Part shown: positions 45,280 through 53,200 of the stretch, in pieces | How the letters are laid out: each line of letters opens with the position of its first letter | Numbering within the stretch: the stretch's first letter is position 1 | Assembly: GCF_011059105.1 (NCBI RefSeq) | Contig: NZ_JAALLS010000014.1 | Span: 50,392-114,391, forward strand | DNA: 64,000 bases | Direction of reading: 5' to 3' | Source of the DNA: Fodinibius halophilus | Lineage (GTDB): Bacteria > Bacteroidota > Rhodothermia > Balneolales > Balneolaceae | Program-made: the position numbers and the translations under genes | The notes under the pieces: model-generated | Databases searched by the model: none | What the model was told of the DNA's origin: nothing | Seen by the model: the letters and a program-made list of their open reading frames with translations, nothing else

Positions 45280-46379
45280 GGGCTGATTTTAGTCAACAAG
45301 CCGCTTTCCATGGTAAGTCCCGGACCAAAAGCCATTGCTAAAACGGTTTCAGCTTCTTCGGCTTTGGATCGGTTCAGAAGATCTTCCAGTACAAATAGAA
45401 TAGTGGCACTGCTCATATTTCCGTACTCAGCCAGAATATTTCGGGGTGAGGCCAGTTGTGCTTCTTCTAAGGAGTAGCTCTGTTCAATCTTATCAAGTAT
45501 GGCACGTCCGCCCGGATGGATGGCCCAGTGTTTTATCTGTTCGGGTTGCAGCTGGTAATCTTCAAAAAGTGGTTTTAGAGCTTTGGGCAGGTTTGATTCA
45601 ATAATTTCCGGCACATAGGTCGAAAGGACCATGTCAAAGCCGGTATCGCCAATAGTCCAGGCCATATCTTTTTCGCTTTCTTCGGCAATAGTTGTAGAAA
45701 ATTGCGTCAGTTCATATCCGTCAGTTTCGGGCTTTCTTCCAGTGATAAGCATTCCTGCTGCCCCATCCCCAAAAACGGAAGCAGAAATGAGGTTGTCGGT
45801 GGAGATTGAATCTTGCAGGTGCAGGCTGCAGAGTTCCAGGCAAACGACTAGTATCGTAGCGTCGGGATCAGCGGCAGCAAATGACTTGGCCATTTTCATA
45901 GCCGGGAAGGCGGCAAAACATCCCATAAAGCCAAGATGAAAACGTTGAGTGGAGGCAGAAAGTCCAAGCTCTTTGATGATCTCGAATCCCGGTTCAGGGG
46001 CAAAAAAGCCGGTGCATGAGACCGTTATAACATGGGTGATCTGATCCTTGGTTATGCTGTTATTTTGTTGGATCGTATTACGGGCAGTAGTAACGAAAAG
46101 TTCTTTGGCTTTTTTAGCATAAAAGTTATTTCGAGTGCCGGTAGACGGTTTGTTAAGAGAGCCATCCTTTTCAAAAAAGAAGCGTGAAGCTCCATTTTTA
46201 TCAAAATCGTTGATAACGGTATGGCGCTTTTTGATGCCGGACTTTGAATAGATACGATGAATAATGCGCTGAGAAGTTTTGCCGTTGCCGACATATTCCT
46301 TCATCCGGTCGCGGAGGTATTCCTGTGTATAAAAATGCTCCGGAACTACTGTAGCAATATTGTGAATATAGGCAGCCAT
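45270..46379 (-). CDS. Type III polyketide synthase (chalcone/stilbene synthase family)
   Basis: A 369-residue homodimeric ketosynthase that condenses malonyl-CoA onto an acyl-CoA starter. The catalytic triad is C154 (FMGCFAAFPAMK), H288 (WAIHPGGRAIL) and N321 (YGNMSSATILF). The loop with VSCTGFFAPEPG corresponds to the active-site region around residue 135 of chalcone synthase, and the end has AFGPGLTMESGLL. The product is unknown: pyrone, resorcinol and phloroglucinol types are all possible. It is the first gene of an operon with a methyltransferase and an FAD monooxygenase. Confidence 0.93.
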   Translation of the reverse strand: MAAYIHNIATVVPEHFYTQEYLRDRMKEYVGNGKTSQRIIHRIYSKSGIKKRHTVINDFDKNGASRFFFEKDGSLNKPSTGTRNNFYAKKAKELFVTTARNTIQQNNSITKDQITHVITVSCTGFFAPEPGFEIIKELGLSASTQRFHLGFMGCFAAFPAMKMAKSFAAADPDATILVVCLELCSLHLQDSISTDNLISASVFGDGAAGMLITGRKPETDGYELTQFSTTIAEESEKDMAWTIGDTGFDMVLSTYVPEIIESNLPKALKPLFEDYQLQPEQIKHWAIHPGGRAILDKIEQSYSLEEAQLASPRNILAEYGNMSSATILFVLEDLLNRSKAEEAETVLAMAFGPGLTMESGLLTKISPCS

Positions 46380-47045
46380 TGATAGTACATTGGTGAACAG
46401 TTACAGCTTATACTGTAATACTCTAAATATGCGGGAAAAATTCCCAATTCCAATTCTTATAAAACGAGGCTTTGCAAAACTTTCTAATTAAATTGATAGA
46501 GTCCTGCTCTGTCAATTTGTTGCTCTGGGACTTTTGTCAATCTGTTACTTTGTAACTTAATCACTCAATTGCATCTTTCTATGGAAGCCCGACGAAGTAA
46601 TCTCCCGGAGTAAGGCCGTGTAGCATCTAAAAGGGCGCATGCATCATAAAGTTATTTTTACCAAAAGAACACCTCCCGACCAATTCGAAGCCCCACGAAT
46701 TGTCCACCCTCCTCAAGGAGGGATTTTCTTGAAAAGGTTGGCCTAATATCTAAGATAGCTTTGAGCTATTTTCGGGGAATTATAATGTAGGTCGTGCTTC
46801 AGTGCGGCCATGAGACGCCTTGGATATTTCCCAAAGTAAGAATAAGTATATTTATGCGCCTTTTGCCGTGCCCCGTCCAACGAGCGCTTGATCCGTCTGC
46901 CGGCAGGCGAACCAGCAAGCTGGAGTAAAAAGGTCAAGACGGGTTAGCACTATCTTTCGTCGGGCGGCTGGGTTTGCCGTCCGGCGAATTGTATAAGCAA
47001 TCAGAGACGTAAAGAATTTATACACCTCTTTGGATGAAGGAATCT
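46380..47045. other. Repeat-filled gap between the PKS operon and the MATE gene
   Basis: About 670 bases with no believable gene. It contains repeat D (46465-46640), the inverted repeat CAATTCG/CGAATTG (46681-46702), the palindromic CCCTCCT/AGGAGGG (46707-46722) and a GC-rich stretch with GTCTGCCGGCAGGCG (about 46895). Short frames on the minus strand run through these repeats. The PKS operon's promoter must lie in the left 80 bases. Confidence 0.6.
46465..46640. repeat. MITE-like repeat, decayed variant D
   Basis: The left end GGCTTTGCAAAAC (46468-46480) matches the terminal repeat of copies A and B, and CGACGAAGTAATCTCCCGGA further right recalls the arm ending GAAGCAATCTCC of copy C. The right terminal repeat was not found, so this copy is probably decayed. 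Confidence 0.45.
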
Positions 47046-48395
47046 TCACCGTTTCGTCAACTTGTAAAACCGAATATTGTGGAGAATTGCAGCAATGGTA
47101 AGTCCGGCAATAAGTCCCATCCACAAGCCCTGGGGGCCGACGCCGCGAATAAGTCCCAGGTAGTAACCGAGGGGCAAACCCACCATCCAGTAAGCAATAA
47201 AATTAACGATCATGGGGATAGTAGTGTCCTTGAGTCCGCGGAGGGCGCCATATCCACTTACCTGCAGGCCGTCAGAAATCTGGAAAATAGCGGCCATGTA
47301 AAGCAGGCTGATGGCTACATCCTGTACGGCTTTATCTTGGGTATAGATGCTGGTGATCACATCCGGGAAAAGATACATGATAACAGCAGTTACACACATA
47401 AAGGAGGTGGCGAGACCAATACCAACATAGCCGCGGTGCCGCGCTTCGGGCATATCTCCTTTTCCAATTGCATTTCCTACGCGGGTTGTTATTGCCGTGG
47501 ACAGGCCGAAGGGGACCATAAAAGTCATAGCTGAAAAGTTGATAGCAACTTGGTGGCCCGCTACGGCAACGGCACTCAACGATCCCATTAGCAGGCTGAC
47601 AAGGGCAAACATGCTAACTTCCATCGTGGAGCTGAGCCCTATAGGAATACCTACCTGTAGAATTTCTTTGAGATATTTCCATTCGGGCAATCGTAGAGAC
47701 GAAAAGATATCGAACCGGTGGTAAGGTTTGTGTTTTACGGTAAACAGAAGCATCCCCAAACACATAACGTAACCATTTACTGCTGAAGCATACCCGCAGC
47801 CCACGGCACCCATTTCGGGGAATCCCAGCTTGCCGTACATGAAGATATAGTTAAAAATAACGTTGACAAACACGCCAAGGAGGGCAAAATACATGGCCGG
47901 ACGGGTTACCGACATCCCTTCGTTGAAAAAGCGCAATGCCATATATCCAGAGATCCCAAAAACGCCCCACGAAATAGCATCCAGATATCCTTGCGCTATG
48001 GGGATAATGGTAGGAGTTACATCCAGAAAATGCATCACAAATTCGAGATTTCGGATCAGGAAAAATACAGGTAATGACAGAATGAGAGCGAGCCACAGGC
48101 TTTGCCGAACATTAACCCCGATCTCTTTAAGATTTCGTCCTCCTACCAGCTGTGCCACAATAGGAGTAATGGCCATCAGAATGCCAGCAATTAACATCAT
48201 AAAGGGAATAAAGACGGCTCCACCAACGGCCACCGCAGCCAGGTCTTCGGCAGAAAGGTTCCCGGCCATCACGGTATCAACAAAGTTCATCGACATCTGT
48301 AGCAGCTGTGCGATGATAACAGGTAGCCCGATTTTGAGGGTCAGCCCTGCTTCTTTACGTATGTTGTGTTTTTCAGATTTGATGTAAGAGAGCAT
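47046..48395 (-). CDS. MATE-family multidrug/Na+ efflux transporter
   Basis: A 449-residue inner membrane exporter with 12 membrane segments in two MatE halves. The first half has GLPVIIAQLLQMSMNFVDTV and GNLSAEDLAAVAVGG; the second has GIPIGLSSTMEVSMFALVSL and GNAIGKGD. MATE proteins export drugs or metabolites in exchange for Na+ or H+. It is on the same strand as the type III PKS operon but upstream of it, separated by 670 bases of repeats, so a role in exporting the polyketide is possible but not shown. Confidence 0.93.
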   Translation of the reverse strand: MLSYIKSEKHNIRKEAGLTLKIGLPVIIAQLLQMSMNFVDTVMAGNLSAEDLAAVAVGGAVFIPFMMLIAGILMAITPIVAQLVGGRNLKEIGVNVRQSLWLALILSLPVFFLIRNLEFVMHFLDVTPTIIPIAQGYLDAISWGVFGISGYMALRFFNEGMSVTRPAMYFALLGVFVNVIFNYIFMYGKLGFPEMGAVGCGYASAVNGYVMCLGMLLFTVKHKPYHRFDIFSSLRLPEWKYLKEILQVGIPIGLSSTMEVSMFALVSLLMGSLSAVAVAGHQVAINFSAMTFMVPFGLSTAITTRVGNAIGKGDMPEARHRGYVGIGLATSFMCVTAVIMYLFPDVITSIYTQDKAVQDVAISLLYMAAIFQISDGLQVSGYGALRGLKDTTIPMIVNFIAYWMVGLPLGYYLGLIRGVGPQGLWMGLIAGLTIAAILHNIRFYKLTKR

Positions 48396-48656
48396 TAACA
48401 GAGAAAAGCCTTGGCAGTTTGGCAGTAAAAAAGATCAATCCTAAATAATCGCATATGGTACAAAAAAAGTAGGGGAATAGTAAGGGTGGTGGAATGAAAT
48501 ATTAATTGTCTTTATTTGCCAAGGCAGAAGTGTTTTTTTTGATAAAAAAAGGGAAAAATTTGTAACAATCGGACGTGTTAATGCTCTTGATATTGTTGAG
48601 GGAGATAAATCTCTGTAGAGAGTAGAGACCCTATTAAAATTTAAAATACTAGAACT

Positions 48657-49535
48657 ATGAAGAGATCTATAATCCAAATTATTTGCATATGTGTGTTAAT
48701 GTTGTTTGGAATAACAGCCTGTGATACCCAAGATGGACTTGAACAGGATGATAGTATGACAAACATTACGAGTGCAAATCAGGTACCGGGCAAAGTAAAG
48801 TCGGAGGCCTCAGCAAATGGCTTTTTATCAGCATCGGGATCCTCCGATTTTTCCTTAGAGATTACGCCCACTAATACAAATTTGAATGGCAAAGCAAAAA
48901 AGCCGGGGTCTACTAATCATTTGTTATTAAATGGGCAGACCTCAGATCCACTCAATGTGACAGGAAATCTGCAGGTAACAAAAGGATCAGCAAGTCCGGC
49001 ATCAGATTTAATGCAAGTAAACCCCACATATCGTGCATACCAAGATATACCTGAAACGATCTCGTATAGTGGAAACTCCGTATTGAGTTACACTATAAAT
49101 GGCACTTCTTATTCAACATCTCTAACTACCAAGCAACAAGATATATTGGCAGATTTACAACAAAAACTGGATGAAGCTCGAACATATGGAGATGATCCAC
49201 CCAAGCCTTGTCCAAGGGGAAGTGAAGTTAATATTCAGCGTTGTATTGAAAAGAATAGTATGTCTGCCAAAATCAAAAAAGGACATTCTCTAAAGGCTAT
49301 GACCGACCAACAGGTTAAACAGTGGTTAAAAGAGCAAGGATATAAAAAAGTAAAAGCTATGGGCAATCGTAAATTCCAGGTAACCAAGGTCTATAGTAAG
49401 AAGAAGTTTGGTCGAAAAATGAGTATTACAAGCATTTTTAATGCTAAAACAGAGAAAATGGGAGCAGATTATTCTGTTTCAGAAAATGGGAAAACGGTAT
49501 CACGTCAAGTGCCTGCTGGATTTTTAAAAGAGTAA
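48657..49535 (+). CDS. Lipoprotein of unknown function upstream of a secreted lipase-like gene
   Basis: A 292-residue protein with a lipoprotein signal (MKRSIIQIICICVLMLFGIT, lipidated cysteine at 22). The first half is Ser/Thr/Asn-rich; a basic segment follows (KKGHSLKAMTDQQVKQWLKE, then KVKAMGNRKFQVTKVYSKKK), and the C-terminus is short. Two cysteines (PKPCPRG, QRCIEK) may form a disulfide. I do not recognise a family. It is 60 bases upstream of the lipase-like gene on the same strand and could assist it, but this is only positional. Confidence 0.7.
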   Translation: MKRSIIQIICICVLMLFGITACDTQDGLEQDDSMTNITSANQVPGKVKSEASANGFLSASGSSDFSLEITPTNTNLNGKAKKPGSTNHLLLNGQTSDPLNVTGNLQVTKGSASPASDLMQVNPTYRAYQDIPETISYSGNSVLSYTINGTSYSTSLTTKQQDILADLQQKLDEARTYGDDPPKPCPRGSEVNIQRCIEKNSMSAKIKKGHSLKAMTDQQVKQWLKEQGYKKVKAMGNRKFQVTKVYSKKKFGRKMSITSIFNAKTEKMGADYSVSENGKTVSRQVPAGFLKE

Positions 49536-49595
49536 AGGTTGAAAAGTTAATATATCATTTGGTTTGATCTTAATATTAAAGATGGAGAGTTTGTT

Positions 49596-51125
49596 ATGAA
49601 ACGACTATTTATATTCATAATCTTTAGTTTTATGTTTGTAGCAATTGGCTATGGACAGTCAGACCAAGTATCCTTTATTCATGGTTTGGGTGATGATTCT
49701 AGTGTATGGAATACCATGGCTAATGAGTTAGATAATGAGTTTGACTTTGTTCGAGATAATGTAAGTTATAATTCTAGCTCAGCAATAAGTAATTCCGCCT
49801 CAAGTGTATATTTCCCTTCCAATGGGGTAACCGTAGGACATAGTTTGGGAGGGCTTGTAGCTCGGGAGTATTTGAGACAGAAAAGCAATAGTGCAATGAA
49901 GGCCCTTATAACAGTGGGAACCCCTCATAAAGGAGCACCGGTAGCGGAAACAGCTCAAAATGGAAAGGTTGGGCAAATTGTTTCTGATTGGATTGCCGAC
50001 ATGGCAGCCGGACCGGCTATCTCCCTTGGAAGTCTTGGGGGGCGTCAGTTTGCTAAACAGTTATTAGGCAAAATTGACTATTCTGCTAACGCAGCAGGTA
50101 CAAGAATAAATAGGAGGCTCGAAGGGATGTTTGGTAATGTTGCTTCTGTTAATAACATGAAGCCCAACAGTTCATTTCTTACTACCCTGAATAATGTACC
50201 CAACAACACTTTACCTTCAGCACGGTATGCTATCTTTGGGGCAGAAGACAACTTTGAGTATGTGCGTATTGCTGAGTCGTTCAGGAATAAGAATAATGAC
50301 AAAAACCCCGTCGAAAGTGGGGTGTTTCTTCGTATCCACCATGGAATCGCTTCTTTTTATTTTGTTGCTACTTCTTATTATGCATACCTGTCTGCAAAAT
50401 ATTTTTATAAATATAATCAATCTGACCCCAGTGATCCTTTTTATAACTCATACTATAATCGGGCAGTATTTTACCTGAGTGTTGCTCGTGAATGGGCCCG
50501 TGGTTTTGCTTCATTAGTGTATTACCAGCAGCGCGACTGGGACAAAAAAATAATAGGCGTAAACTACTATTCGCATAATGGCGAAGTGTTTAAGGATGCC
50601 AATGATGGTTTGTTACCGGCTAAAACCCAGGCACCGAGTTTCTTTGATACTCCAGATGAAATTGATCGACGCTTACCTGCTATAGGCGCCAACCATGTGG
50701 AAGAAACCGCTCATCCGAGTGTGAGACAACGACTTGAACAAGTTTTTCAAAACTCGGACGTTAATATTCCGGAAGAAGGCGCAAATGACCCGCTGGGGGT
50801 TGCCGTCAACGGCCCGCCCTATATCAATGACGGGCAAACGGCCTATTTTTACAGCGATGTTAGCAATGCAGAGGGATCCGTCAGTTATCAATGGTATTAT
50901 CGTCAAGAACCGTATTCTTCCTGGATAGCCGGCGGTACCGGAATTTCATTTGAGCATACCTTTTACAGCGCTCCCGGGGGTGAAACTGCCCATTCAGCGG
51001 TCAAAGTAGAGGTGAGTTCCGCAGGAGAAACGGCTGCCGATATCCACTCGGTAGATGTTTACGGTTGTGAAGGCACCGGCAGCAATTCGGTCGGTGCGAA
51101 TATCATTATTCCGTGTGAGCAGTAA
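49596..51125 (+). CDS. Secreted alpha/beta hydrolase (lipase/PGAP1-like) with C-terminal Ig-like domain
   Basis: A 509-residue exported protein with a signal peptide (1-20, ending IGYGQ). The hydrolase part begins VSFIHGLGDDSSVWN (oxyanion region) and has the nucleophile S83 in VTVGHSLGGLVAREYL, followed by VGTPHKGAPV, the pattern of PGAP1/DUF676-type lipases and esterases. Residues about 390-490 look like an Ig-like domain (GPPYINDGQTAYFYSDVSN, VSYQWYYRQ). It may cleave esters outside the cell. A terminator-like hairpin follows the gene. Confidence 0.82.
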   Translation: MKRLFIFIIFSFMFVAIGYGQSDQVSFIHGLGDDSSVWNTMANELDNEFDFVRDNVSYNSSSAISNSASSVYFPSNGVTVGHSLGGLVAREYLRQKSNSAMKALITVGTPHKGAPVAETAQNGKVGQIVSDWIADMAAGPAISLGSLGGRQFAKQLLGKIDYSANAAGTRINRRLEGMFGNVASVNNMKPNSSFLTTLNNVPNNTLPSARYAIFGAEDNFEYVRIAESFRNKNNDKNPVESGVFLRIHHGIASFYFVATSYYAYLSAKYFYKYNQSDPSDPFYNSYYNRAVFYLSVAREWARGFASLVYYQQRDWDKKIIGVNYYSHNGEVFKDANDGLLPAKTQAPSFFDTPDEIDRRLPAIGANHVEETAHPSVRQRLEQVFQNSDVNIPEEGANDPLGVAVNGPPYINDGQTAYFYSDVSNAEGSVSYQWYYRQEPYSSWIAGGTGISFEHTFYSAPGGETAHSAVKVEVSSAGETAADIHSVDVYGCEGTGSNSVGANIIIPCEQ

Positions 51126-51148
51126 GTCGTTTTGGTTAGCAATTTGGA

Positions 51149-51175
51149 GATGTCGGTCTCTAAGAGGCCGACATC
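51149..51175 (+). terminator. Hairpin after the lipase-like gene
   Basis: GATGTCGGTCTC and GAGGCCGACATC pair over 12 positions (one G-T) with a TAA loop. The following sequence is AT-rich but has no long T-run, so it is a probable rather than certain terminator. Confidence 0.55.
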
Positions 51176-51209
51176 TGTATTAATTATAACACTTAGAATA
51201 TGATAAATC

Positions 51210-52439
51210 ATGAAAGGTGTACTATTAAAAATAGCTACCTGCATTCTCGTATCAAGTAGTCTACTAAGTTCCTGCGAGTTGTTTGGCGGTGGAGGAAGTG
51301 ATAAAAAGGGTGGCGAAGTGGTGTGGCGCCTTGAAAATGAGCGCGAAAATACAGTTGGTACACAACCTTTGATTCAAGATCAAAGGGTATATTTTTTACA
51401 AGATGGTCAATTGAAGGCTTATACTCTTGAGGAAGGAAGTTATCTATGGAGTCGCAGAATTACCCAAGAGGGAGATGGAGATTACACTCATAAAATCATC
51501 CATTCAGGAGACAAGCTTTTTATTGATCACGGATTTAGAATACAAGCCTTTAATAAAACCGGCGGAGCACTTGTATGGGAAACGGACATTACTGAGGATG
51601 CCAAAGAGGTATCCGGTATTGGCAGCCCTATTATGAGCCAGGACGAAGACTACCTGTATGCTGGGCGAAAGGGGTATGTGCTACAGCTTCGCAAGAGCGA
51701 CGGGCAAATCGTCCAACGCTATCCGCTGGATCGACTGGTGCCCAATGGGGTAACACAGGGTTCTACCGAGCCGATTATTTCACCTTTCGGGGATAATATT
51801 CTTTATGTACCAACGCAGTACTATGACCGGACCACACCTGGCGAAGAGGAATTCGGGGCCAATATATTTGCGTTTGATGCCCGGACCGGGGAGATACGTT
51901 GGGAGACGAGAGTAGAATATAAAATCGAAAATCATTACTCGGAGGAACCCGGCGATTCACTTGTGGTGAGCCCGCCCATCTACGATATCGAAGTGACTGA
52001 ATCTTCCATTGTTGCTCTCCAAGGCAAGTCAGTTATAGTATTAAATCGTTCAAATGGAGATGTGCGCTGGTTTAAGAATTTTCCTAACAGCGGTTTTGAC
52101 GTGGGGTTGGATGTTCAGAAAGGAAACATTTATGCTGCTTCGGTAGGAAATTTTGCTTACCGGTTTGATTTGCAAACAGGAGAAGTAATATGGCAGCGGG
52201 ATATTACGTATGCCAACACCAGTATCCCCACGGTACAAAACGGACGAATGTACTTTACCAATTCCGGAGGTGGGAGTATATGGGTGTTGGATATAAAGGA
52301 TGGAGCAACAATCTACCATGAACGACCTCCCAATTATAACAAGGACAGCTTTGACGTCTATATCTCTTCGCTGGGGGTGGGCGAAGGATATATGGTCAAT
52401 GTGGGCAGCAAAGCGGTATATTGTTTGCGGGTGCCGTAA
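51210..52439 (+). CDS. PQQ-type beta-propeller lipoprotein (BamB-like)
   Basis: A 409-residue lipoprotein (signal MKGVLLKIATCILVSSSLLS, lipidated cysteine at 22), followed by a Gly/Lys-rich linker and a seven- or eight-bladed propeller of PQQ repeats. Typical blades read VYFLQDGQLKAYTLEEGSYL, NIFAFDARTGEIRWETRVEY and YRFDLQTGEVIWQRD. BamB of the outer-membrane assembly machine has this fold, but the same fold is common in other envelope lipoproteins. It lies between the lipase-like gene and another lipoprotein, all on the plus strand. Confidence 0.82.
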   Translation: MKGVLLKIATCILVSSSLLSSCELFGGGGSDKKGGEVVWRLENERENTVGTQPLIQDQRVYFLQDGQLKAYTLEEGSYLWSRRITQEGDGDYTHKIIHSGDKLFIDHGFRIQAFNKTGGALVWETDITEDAKEVSGIGSPIMSQDEDYLYAGRKGYVLQLRKSDGQIVQRYPLDRLVPNGVTQGSTEPIISPFGDNILYVPTQYYDRTTPGEEEFGANIFAFDARTGEIRWETRVEYKIENHYSEEPGDSLVVSPPIYDIEVTESSIVALQGKSVIVLNRSNGDVRWFKNFPNSGFDVGLDVQKGNIYAASVGNFAYRFDLQTGEVIWQRDITYANTSIPTVQNGRMYFTNSGGGSIWVLDIKDGATIYHERPPNYNKDSFDVYISSLGVGEGYMVNVGSKAVYCLRVP

Positions 52440-52483
52440 TATTTGGTACATGATAACTATTTAGAAAAACAACTAAGAGAGCA

Positions 52484-53200
52484 ATGGATAAGAGATACAG
52501 AAAAATCGTTTTCGGGTTGGTTTTAATGATTTTATTAACGGGCTGCGGTATTCAGATGCCGGTAAGTGAAGGGTTGGTATTTTCATCTTCTTCTCCGTAC
52601 GGGCAGACGCATGATGAGATTTTGCCCTTTATTCGTTACGGCGCTTCAATAACTCTAACCTCCACTTTGCCGGGGCATATTCCTTTGCAAAATGCTGCTG
52701 TAGATGAGTATGGAAGTAATCAAAAGAGGTATCTAAACGATTATTTTATGACATCGGTAGGTAATCCCGGTTTTGGCATCTCTTTTGGTAACGGTCGCCG
52801 CGTTGCTATCGCTTTTACCCCTGGATATCTTGTTGCAGGTACCCATGTTGATGGAACTGTGCGCACATTTGAAAAGGTGTTCTTTACATTTAATCAAAAT
52901 ATCTCAATAAATGGTGGGAGAGAGCTTATTTTGCAGCGACCCATTTGGGAAAAAGATGGGGGCGGACTCAGTTTGGGTGCATTCTATAGAAACCAACCGA
53001 TGGAGTTTGTAGAGAAAGAAGATCAGTGGGATATGGGGATCGCAGATTTTAAAGTTCCATGGTATGGGGTACGGCTGATGGGGCAGACGCCCGATCGGTA
53101 TAGCAAGAGAGCTCACGTCCGGGGATTTATAAGCGTCGGCTATGTCGCTGAATATAAAGCCCCATTGCTGGGGGTAGGTATAGCCCTGTCCGCTGATTAG
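52484..53200 (+). CDS. Lipoprotein of unknown function
   Basis: A 238-residue protein with a lipoprotein signal (hydrophobic VFGLVLMILLTGC, lipidated cysteine at 21). The mature part is beta-rich (HDEILPFIRYGASITLTSTL, FGISFGNGRRVAIAFTPGYL, RGFISVGYVAEYKAPLLGVG) and may form a small beta-barrel or sandwich. No family is recognised. It follows the propeller lipoprotein by 44 bases and its stop overlaps the stop of the convergent histidine kinase by a few bases. Confidence 0.7.
   Translation: MDKRYRKIVFGLVLMILLTGCGIQMPVSEGLVFSSSSPYGQTHDEILPFIRYGASITLTSTLPGHIPLQNAAVDEYGSNQKRYLNDYFMTSVGNPGFGISFGNGRRVAIAFTPGYLVAGTHVDGTVRTFEKVFFTFNQNISINGGRELILQRPIWEKDGGGLSLGAFYRNQPMEFVEKEDQWDMGIADFKVPWYGVRLMGQTPDRYSKRAHVRGFISVGYVAEYKAPLLGVGIALSAD

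Noticed and set aside
46743..47124. Two minus-strand frames of 64 and 90 codons between the PKS operon and MATE gene
   Set aside because: No family resemblance; they overlap GC-rich palindromes and have no ribosome site.
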